Assembly (NCBI GenBank): GCA_039795615.1
Contig: JBDKLO010000132.1
Location: 1 to 13,128, forward strand
DNA length: 13,128 nt
Direction of reading: 5' to 3'
From: UBA6136 sp039795615
GTDB taxonomy: Bacteria > Pseudomonadota > Gammaproteobacteria > Methylococcales > Methylococcaceae
The position numbers and the translations under genes were made by a program. Below the pieces are notes generated by a model, which was not told the DNA's origin, ran no database searches, and saw only the letters and a list, made by a program, of their open reading frames with translations. Of the stretch, positions 7,376 to 13,128 are shown in pieces. Within the stretch, counting starts at the first letter, position 1. Each line of letters opens with the position of its first letter.

Positions 7376-8933
7376 TGAAATCGTCAACCTTTCGCGGTTG
7401 CAGTTCGGACTCACGGCGCTCTACCACTTTCTTTTTGTTCCCCTCACGCTGGGGATGACGTTCCTTCTTGCCATCATGGAATCGGTTTACGTGATGACGG
7501 GGCGTCAGGTCTATAGGGACATGACCCGATTTTGGGGCAAGCTTTTTGCCATTAACTTCGCCATGGGGGTGACGACGGGTCTGACTCTTGAATTTCAGTT
7601 CGGAACGAACTGGGCCTATTACTCGCATTATGTCGGTGATATTTTCGGTCCGATTTTGGCCAGTGAAGGATGGATGGCATTTTTTCTTGAGTCGACCTTC
7701 GTCGGCCTGTTCTTTTTCGGCTGGGATCGCCTGACCAAGATTCAGCACTTGACGGTCACATGGCTTCTGGCCTTCGGAACCAATTTTTCAGCACTCTGGA
7801 TTTTGATCGCCAATGGCTGGATGCAGCATCCTGTGGGCGCGGAGTTCAACTACGAAACCCTTCGAATGGAGATGACCAGTTTTGCGGAGGTCTTCTTCAA
7901 TCCGGTCGCGCAGGTCAAGTTTGTTCACACTGTTGCAGCAGGTTATGTCACAGGATCCATGTTTGTCTTGGGTATTAGTTCCTGGTACCTGCTCCAAGGG
8001 CGCGATGTGGGGTTTGCACGACGCTCTTTCTCCATCGCATCTGCCTTTGGCTTGGCCTCAATCCTTTCTGTCATTGTTCTGGGTGACGAAAGCGGATACA
8101 CCTCGGGTGAAACACAGAAGGTTAAGCTCGCTGCAATTGAGGCGGAGTGGGAAACGACCAAGGCACCCGCAAGCTTCACTCTAGCGGGAATTCCGAATGA
8201 GGAAACACAAAGGACGGATTACGCAATCGAAATTCCTTATTTGCTTGGCTTGATCGCAACCCGCTCAATTGATGAGGAAGTGCGGGGCTTGAAAGATCTT
8301 TACAAAGACAATCTGGTCAGAATCCGCAACGGCATGAAGGCCTACGCCGATCTTCAGAAAATGCGGGCGGGGCAGAAGGACGCCACAACTATGGCCTCAT
8401 TTGAAAAGAATCGAAGCGACCTGGGATATGGTCTTTTGCTCAAGAAGTACACAGCAAAAGTGGTCGATGCGGATGATGCCATGATTGCCAAGGCGGCAAA
8501 GGACAGCCTTCCAAAAGTGGCGCCTTTGTTCTGGAGTTTCCGCGTTATGGTGGCCTGTGGATTCACCATGCTCTTCATCTTCACCATGGCCTTCTACTAC
8601 TGTGCAACGCGCGTCGCTGATCAGAAACGTTGGTTGATGAAACTCGCGGTCTGGTGCATCCCACTTCCCTGGGTGGCTGCTGAGACTGGTTGGTTTGTCG
8701 CGGAGTATGGTCGTCAGCCCTGGACCATCTCAGGGGTCCTTCCTACGCACATGAGCGTCTCTAACCTCACGACGGATCAATTGTGGTTCAGTCTGATGGG
8801 ATTCCTTGTCTTTTATACGATTCTTCTGATTATCGAGATGTTCCTCATGATCAAGTATGTAAAGCTGGGACCTAGCAGCCTGCATACGGGGAAATATCAC
8901 TTCGAATCCACCCAGGCAGCTCCGCAGGCATGA
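7365..8933 (+). CDS. cydA: Cytochrome bd quinol oxidase subunit I
   Basis: The 522-residue catalytic subunit of cytochrome bd, which oxidises quinol and reduces oxygen to water in the inner membrane without pumping protons. All ligands I could place are offset by exactly two residues from E. coli CydA: His21 (E. coli His19, heme b595/d region), His188 (His186, heme b558) in QVKFVHTV, Met395 (Met393, heme b558) in FWSFRVM, and quinol-site Lys254 and Glu259 (Lys252, Glu257) in VKLAAIEAEWE. The block SEGWMAFFLESTFVGLFFFG carries the acidic residues of the heme b595/proton path. The constant offset shows the Q-loop is the long E. coli type over this span, not the short form. The C-terminal motif LGPSSLHTGKYHFE is also typical. 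The start ATG has GAGGAG about 8 nt upstream. Confidence 0.98.
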   Translation: MTGDEIVNLSRLQFGLTALYHFLFVPLTLGMTFLLAIMESVYVMTGRQVYRDMTRFWGKLFAINFAMGVTTGLTLEFQFGTNWAYYSHYVGDIFGPILASEGWMAFFLESTFVGLFFFGWDRLTKIQHLTVTWLLAFGTNFSALWILIANGWMQHPVGAEFNYETLRMEMTSFAEVFFNPVAQVKFVHTVAAGYVTGSMFVLGISSWYLLQGRDVGFARRSFSIASAFGLASILSVIVLGDESGYTSGETQKVKLAAIEAEWETTKAPASFTLAGIPNEETQRTDYAIEIPYLLGLIATRSIDEEVRGLKDLYKDNLVRIRNGMKAYADLQKMRAGQKDATTMASFEKNRSDLGYGLLLKKYTAKVVDADDAMIAKAAKDSLPKVAPLFWSFRVMVACGFTMLFIFTMAFYYCATRVADQKRWLMKLAVWCIPLPWVAAETGWFVAEYGRQPWTISGVLPTHMSVSNLTTDQLWFSLMGFLVFYTILLIIEMFLMIKYVKLGPSSLHTGKYHFESTQAAPQA

Positions 8934-8977
8934 TCCTAGGGCTAGCTCATCATTAACCGGATATAAAGGGAGTCATC

Positions 8978-10117
8978 ATGTTTGACTACGAAACCATTCG
9001 CCTGATTTGGTGGATCTTCATTGGGGTGGTCGCCATCGCCTTCGCCCTGACGGAGGGGTTTGATTTTGGCGCTGGGACACTGTTGCCTTTCGTTGGCAAG
9101 ACTGACGTCGAGCGTCGTGTGGTCCTCAATACTGTGGGCGGAACCTGGGAAGGCAATCAAGTGTGGTTGGTTCTTCTGGGAGGGGCTATTTTCGCGATCT
9201 GGCCAGCCGTTTATGCGACGCTGTTCTCGGGGCTCTATATCGCAATGATGTTGGTCCTGTTCTCACTTTTCTTGAGGCCGGCAGGATTTGACTATCGAAG
9301 CAAGATCGATTGTCCGAGATGGCGTAACGCATGGGATTGGGCGCTGTTCCTGGGAGGGACCCTGCCGCCGGTCTTGTTGGGAGTTCTCGTGGGTAACCTC
9401 CTGATCGGTCTTCCGTTTCATCTGGATGAGGACCTTCGCCCGAGTTATGACGGCAGTTTCTTTGGTCTTTTAGGGCCTTTCCAACTGCTTTGCGGGGTTA
9501 TCGGAGTTGTTCTGACAAGCTTTCACGGCGGCATTTTTATCAAATGGCGAACCGATGGTGACGTGCGTGAACGGGCTCGCAAAGCGGTGTCTTTTCTGGG
9601 GCCGGTCCTTATTGCCTTGGTTGCTTTGGCGGCACTTTGGCTGATTTTCGGCTTTGATCGTCCCGAGCTCACTTCGATTGCAGGAAAGGGGGCACCCTCA
9701 AATCCGATGAACAAGGCTGTTCTTGCCAAGGGCCCAGGTTGGCTCGCACACTTCCTTGATAATCCATGGATGTTGGTGGCGCCTGTTGTAGCGGTCTTAG
9801 GTCTTCTTTTTGCGTGGATCCTTGGCCGCGGGCAAGGCGATGCCAGTGCCTTTGTTTCGAGTTCGCTCGGGATTGTGGGAGCGCTTCTCACGATTGGATT
9901 CGGACTCTTTCCTTTTCTTCTGATCTCGACTGTGGATCCCCGCTCAAGTCTTACGATTTGGGATGCAACTTCCAGTCATATGGTTCTGAATATCGCATTC
10001 TGGATCACCATCGTCTTTCTTCCGATCGTTCTCCTATACACGCAGTGGGTCTATCGGAAGCTCTGGGGGACGGTTTCAACCGAATCCGTAATGAAAGACA
10101 GTCACACGCTTTATTGA
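8978..10117 (+). CDS. cydB: Cytochrome bd quinol oxidase subunit II
   Basis: The 379-residue partner of CydA in the bd oxidase. It has the expected multi-helix membrane topology and family motifs: ALTEGFDFGAG with Asp29 (same number as in E. coli CydB), GTWEGNQVWL soon after, SLFLRPAGFDYR, TSFHGGIFIKWRT, and the C-terminal block SSLTIWDATSSHMVLNI. Length matches the E. coli protein (379). It begins 44 nt after cydA with AAAGGGAG 5 nt before the ATG and is followed 16 nt later by cydX, so the genes form one transcription unit. I see no truncation or frameshift. Confidence 0.98.
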   Translation: MFDYETIRLIWWIFIGVVAIAFALTEGFDFGAGTLLPFVGKTDVERRVVLNTVGGTWEGNQVWLVLLGGAIFAIWPAVYATLFSGLYIAMMLVLFSLFLRPAGFDYRSKIDCPRWRNAWDWALFLGGTLPPVLLGVLVGNLLIGLPFHLDEDLRPSYDGSFFGLLGPFQLLCGVIGVVLTSFHGGIFIKWRTDGDVRERARKAVSFLGPVLIALVALAALWLIFGFDRPELTSIAGKGAPSNPMNKAVLAKGPGWLAHFLDNPWMLVAPVVAVLGLLFAWILGRGQGDASAFVSSSLGIVGALLTIGFGLFPFLLISTVDPRSSLTIWDATSSHMVLNIAFWITIVFLPIVLLYTQWVYRKLWGTVSTESVMKDSHTLY

Positions 10118-10133
10118 TCAAAGGAGACCCGTC

Positions 10134-10277
10134 ATGTGGTATTTCGCTTGGGTTCTTGGTGTTTCTTTTGCTGCATCATTTGCGATCCTGAATGCAATGT
10201 GGCTAGAAACGGTTTGTGATATCGATGCCGGAAAGCGTCGCGATCCCGAAGAGGGTGGGAAAACCTGCCGGCTCTAA
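10134..10277 (+). CDS. cydX: CydX, small subunit of cytochrome bd oxidase
   Basis: A 47-residue single-helix protein that binds CydAB and stabilises the heme centres of the bd oxidase. It begins MWYFAWVLGVSFAASFAILN, nearly matching the E. coli CydX start (MWYFAWILG), and keeps Glu25 after the helix at the same position as E. coli. The ATG has a strong AAGGAG Shine-Dalgarno about 8 nt upstream and follows cydB by 16 nt. Compared with the 37-residue E. coli protein it has about ten extra C-terminal residues, basic and acidic (DAGKRRDPEEGGK), and two cysteines (Cys28 and Cys45). Together with cydP, cydA and cydB it completes the oxidase operon. Confidence 0.95.
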   Translation: MWYFAWVLGVSFAASFAILNAMWLETVCDIDAGKRRDPEEGGKTCRL

Positions 10278-10285
10278 GAGTTGAA

Positions 10286-10317
10286 GGGGGGCTCGGCAAA
10301 GGCTAAAAGAGCCCCTC
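10286..10317. terminator. Hairpin between convergent cydX and uvrA, possible terminator
   Basis: An inverted repeat lies 8 nt after the cydX stop: GGGGGGCTC at 10286-10294 faces GAGCCCCTC at 10309-10317 across a 14-nt A-rich loop. Seven pairs are perfect (GGGGCTC/GAGCCCC), extended by one G-U and one G-C pair. Neither strand has a proper T-tract after the stem, so it is weak as an intrinsic terminator, but its place in the 57-bp gap between two convergent genes supports a role in ending one or both transcripts. Confidence 0.5.
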
Positions 10318-10334
10318 CCTCGTTGATAAGAACG

Positions 10335-13128
10335 CTATTCCTGACTAAGGGATTTGGCGAGAAATTTCCCAGTGTAGGATTGGGGAGCTTTCGCAATCGC
10401 CTCGGGTGTTCCTGCGCCTAGAACGGTCCCACCGCCCTCGCCACCATCGGGGCCGAGGTCAATGATCCAATCCGCCGTTTTGATCACATCGAGGTTGTGC
10501 TCGATGATGACCACCGTATTTCCTCTATCCCGGAGGCTGTGAAGGACGCCGAGCAGTTGGCGGATATCATGGAAGTGCAGGCCGGTGGTCGGCTCATCCA
10601 AGATATAGAGGGTCTTCCCTGTATCTCTCTTTGACAGCTCTCTAGCAAGTTTGACCCGCTGTGCTTCGCCCCCAGACAGGGTGACCGCATTTTGGCCGAG
10701 GGTGATGTATCCCAATCCCACCTCCATGAGCGTATCGAGCTTTCGGGAAACCGTTGGAATGGCTCCAAAGAAGCTGGCAGCATCCTCGACCGTCATGCTG
10801 AGAACTTCGTGGATGGTCTTGCCCTTATAGCGGATTTCGAGAGTTTCTCGGTTGTAGCGCTGCCCCTGACAGACATCACAGTTCACGAAAAGATCGGGGA
10901 GGAAATGCATTTCCACCTTGATGACCCCGTCCCCAGCACAGGCCTCGCAGCGTCCCCCCTTCACGTTGAAGCTGAATCGTCCTGGTGAATACCCCCGAGA
11001 TCTCGCCTCGGGTGTTGCCGCAAATAATTCTCGAATGGGTGTGAAGACCTGCGTGTAGGTTGCTGGATTCGAGCGGGGTGTTCTTCCGATCGGACTTTGG
11101 TCGATGTCGACGACTTTGTCGAACTGTCCAAGTCCCTCGATGGATTCGTAGGGGGCGGGGGCGAGTGTTGCGCCATTGAGTTCGCGGGCCGCAATCCGAT
11201 AGAGGGTGTCGTTGATGAGTGTCGACTTTCCTGAACCTGAAACCCCCGTGACGCAGGTGAGGAGTCCGACGGGAAACGCGACATCGACGCTCTTGAGGTT
11301 GTTTCCGGTCGCTCCCTTAAGCGACATCACGCGATCTGCATCGAAGGGGTGTCTAGATTTCGGGACCTCAATGCGCTCTTTGCCAGAGAGGTATTGTCCT
11401 GTAAGTGAGTGAGGGTGCTTCATGATGTCCTCAGGCGTTCCTGAGGCGACAACCTCACCTCCGTGAACCCCCGCGCCCGGGCCAATATCGACCACATAGT
11501 CAGCCAGACGAATAGCATCCTCGTCATGCTCGACAACAATGACGGTGTTTCCTAGATTACGAAGATGGATCAGGGTGTCCAGTAGTCGTTGATTGTCTCG
11601 CTGATGGAGTCCGATGGAGGGTTCATCCAGAACATACATGACACCGACAAGACCCGCTCCCACCTGGCTGGCAAGCCGAATTCTTTGTGCCTCGCCGCCG
11701 GATAGGGTGTCAGCGCTTCGATCGAGCGTGAGGTAGTCGAGGCCGACATTCACAAGAAAGCCTAGGCGTTCGTTGATCTCCTTCACGATCTTGGCGGCGA
11801 CTTCACCGCGATGCCCATGCAGGTTGAGCTGCTGGAAGAAGTCCATGGCGCGACGAATCGGGAGCCCAGTCAAAGCATGGAGCGGTTGGTCTTCAACAAA
11901 GACATGGCGAGCGGCTGTATTGAGTCGGGCACCATCGCAGGAAGGGCAGGGGCGGTTGGCCTGGTAACGGGCCAGATCCTCGCGAATGGCCTGCGAGTCA
12001 GTCTCCCGATACCGGCGCTCCATGCTGGGAATGATGCCTTCAAACCGATGCCACTGTATCGACTTCTTGTCGCGGCTGTTCACACTACTGAAGGGGAGAG
12101 CCTCCTTGCCGCTGCCAAAAAGAAGAACTTGCCTGGCGTCATCAGGAAGATCCTGATACGGAGACTCGGGATCGAATCCAAAGTGCTCCGCCAATGACAG
12201 CACCATCTGGTAGTAGTAACTGTTTGATCGGTCCCAATTCCGAATGGCGCCTTCGGCCAGGCTTTTCTGCGGGCTATGAACAATCAGGTCTGGATCAAAA
12301 TATTGACGGATGCCAAGGCCATCACATTCAGGGCAAGCGCCTTTGGGGTTGTTGAAAGAGAAAATTCGAGGCTCAAGTTCGCTGAGCGAATATCCGCAAT
12401 GAGGGCAGGCGTATTTATCGGAGAAAAGTGACTCGCGGGCCGGCTCATCCATCGAGACCACAATCGCAATCCCATCGGCCAGTTTTAGGGCTGTTTCAAA
12501 GGATTCTGCAAGACGAATCGCGAGATCTGCGCGGATCTTGAAGCGGTCGACCACCGCTTCGATCGTATGTTTCTTTCGAAGCTCCAGTTGAGGTGGATCA
12601 TCCAGCTCATAAACCTCGCCATTGATTCGGGCTCTGATGAAGCCTCGGTTCTTGAGATCTTCAATGACTTGGAGGTGTTCGCCCTTTCGTTCGTTAACAA
12701 CGGGCGCGAGGAGCATCCAGCGACTGTCCTCGGGTTCGGACAGGACCTGATCGACCATCTGACTGATCGTTTGCGCCTCCAGGGAAATGCCGTGTTTGGG
12801 GCAGCGGGGTGTTCCCGCTCGCGCAAACAGGAGCCGAAGATAGTCGTAGATTTCAGTGATGGTGCCTACCGTCGAACGTGGATTATGGGACGTTGATTTT
12901 TGTTCAATCGAAATGGCGGGTGAAAGCCCCTCGATATGATCCACGTCCGGCTTTTCCATGACCGAGAGGAACTGGCGAGCGTAAGCCGACAGGGACTCGA
13001 CATATCGTCTTTGTCCTTCTGCGTAGATGGTGTCGAAAGCCAGGGAAGATTTGCCAGAACCTGATAGACCCGTAATGACGATCAGTTTGTCGCGTGGAAG
13101 GTCCAGATCAATATTTTTTAGGTTGTGG
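10335..13128 (-). CDS. uvrA: UvrA, excinuclease ABC subunit A (5' end beyond right edge)
   Basis: The ATP-dependent damage-recognition subunit of nucleotide excision repair; a UvrA dimer loads UvrB at lesions. The frame stays open to the window end, giving about 930 codons; E. coli UvrA has 940, so only about a dozen N-terminal codons are missing. The ATG at 12959 is internal, not the start: upstream codons read HNLKNIDLDLPRDKLIV and the first Walker A GLSGSGKSS (codons at 13070-13047). Other motifs in order: MEKPDVDHIEGLSPAISIEQ, zinc module CPHC...CPEC (12407-12321), signature LSGGEAQR (11705-11682) with YVLDEPSIGLHQ, second Walker A GVSGSGKS (11246-11223), zinc module CEAC...CDVC (10949-10863), and second LSGGEAQR (10679-10656) with YILDEPTTGLHF. 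Both ATPase units and both zinc modules are intact. It is convergent with cydX and has no visible functional tie to the sulfide genes. Confidence 0.98.
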   Translation of the reverse strand, partial: HNLKNIDLDLPRDKLIVITGLSGSGKSSLAFDTIYAEGQRRYVESLSAYARQFLSVMEKPDVDHIEGLSPAISIEQKSTSHNPRSTVGTITEIYDYLRLLFARAGTPRCPKHGISLEAQTISQMVDQVLSEPEDSRWMLLAPVVNERKGEHLQVIEDLKNRGFIRARINGEVYELDDPPQLELRKKHTIEAVVDRFKIRADLAIRLAESFETALKLADGIAIVVSMDEPARESLFSDKYACPHCGYSLSELEPRIFSFNNPKGACPECDGLGIRQYFDPDLIVHSPQKSLAEGAIRNWDRSNSYYYQMVLSLAEHFGFDPESPYQDLPDDARQVLLFGSGKEALPFSSVNSRDKKSIQWHRFEGIIPSMERRYRETDSQAIREDLARYQANRPCPSCDGARLNTAARHVFVEDQPLHALTGLPIRRAMDFFQQLNLHGHRGEVAAKIVKEINERLGFLVNVGLDYLTLDRSADTLSGGEAQRIRLASQVGAGLVGVMYVLDEPSIGLHQRDNQRLLDTLIHLRNLGNTVIVVEHDEDAIRLADYVVDIGPGAGVHGGEVVASGTPEDIMKHPHSLTGQYLSGKERIEVPKSRHPFDADRVMSLKGATGNNLKSVDVAFPVGLLTCVTGVSGSGKSTLINDTLYRIAARELNGATLAPAPYESIEGLGQFDKVVDIDQSPIGRTPRSNPATYTQVFTPIRELFAATPEARSRGYSPGRFSFNVKGGRCEACAGDGVIKVEMHFLPDLFVNCDVCQGQRYNRETLEIRYKGKTIHEVLSMTVEDAASFFGAIPTVSRKLDTLMEVGLGYITLGQNAVTLSGGEAQRVKLARELSKRDTGKTLYILDEPTTGLHFHDIRQLLGVLHSLRDRGNTVVIIEHNLDVIKTADWIIDLGPDGGEGGGTVLGAGTPEAIAKAPQSYTGKFLAKSLSQE

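Noticed and set aside
11811..12896. Plus- and minus-strand open frames inside uvrA
   Set aside because: They run in other frames of the intact uvrA coding sequence and show no independent signals.
12957..12959. ATG at 12959 as the uvrA start
   Set aside because: Upstream codons in the same frame encode the first Walker A region of UvrA up to the window edge, so this methionine is internal.

Overview
The window reads as chromosomal DNA of a Gram-negative proteobacterium, most likely gammaproteobacterial and sulfide-oxidising. The evidence is a tripartite envelope efflux system, a four-gene cydPABX block of proteobacterial layout, a UvrA very close to the E. coli protein, and a sulfide:quinone oxidoreductase. 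I do not name a genus. GC content is moderate, coding density is high, and I see no mobile element, RNA gene, tandem repeat or CRISPR array.

Left part (1-6959, minus strand): six genes in one tight transcription unit. In transcription order they are a TolC-like outer membrane factor, a PsiE-family membrane protein, a membrane fusion protein, an RND permease, a 75-residue DUF2892 (YgaP-like) membrane protein, and a sulfide:quinone oxidoreductase cut by the left window edge. Junctions are ATGA, a 16-nt gap, TGATG, a 1-nt gap and a 42-nt gap. Two apparent longer starts (for the PsiE gene and the fusion protein) are TTG codons; downstream ATG codons with ribosome binding sites fit better.

Middle (6960-7171): a 212-bp divergent control region with a strongly AT-rich core near 6989-7017. 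It probably carries promoters for both directions.

Right-centre (7172-10277, plus strand): cydP, cydA, cydB and cydX encode a complete cytochrome bd quinol oxidase with its small subunits. All heme and quinol ligands I could check are present, and CydA has the long E. coli-type Q-loop. CydX (47 residues, 10134-10277) is easy to miss by length. A weak, possibly bidirectional terminator hairpin follows.

Right (10335-13128, minus strand): uvrA, the nucleotide excision repair damage-recognition ATPase, convergent with the cyd operon and lacking only about a dozen N-terminal codons, which lie beyond the right edge.

How the genes may work together: SQR passes electrons from sulfide to the quinone pool, and cytochrome bd, known to resist sulfide, takes electrons from that pool to oxygen. 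Placing both behind one divergent control region suggests a sulfide-tolerant respiratory module. The unusual part is a full RND efflux system, plus PsiE and DUF2892 proteins, built into the same operon as SQR; export of a reactive sulfur product is a testable idea, not a demonstrated function.
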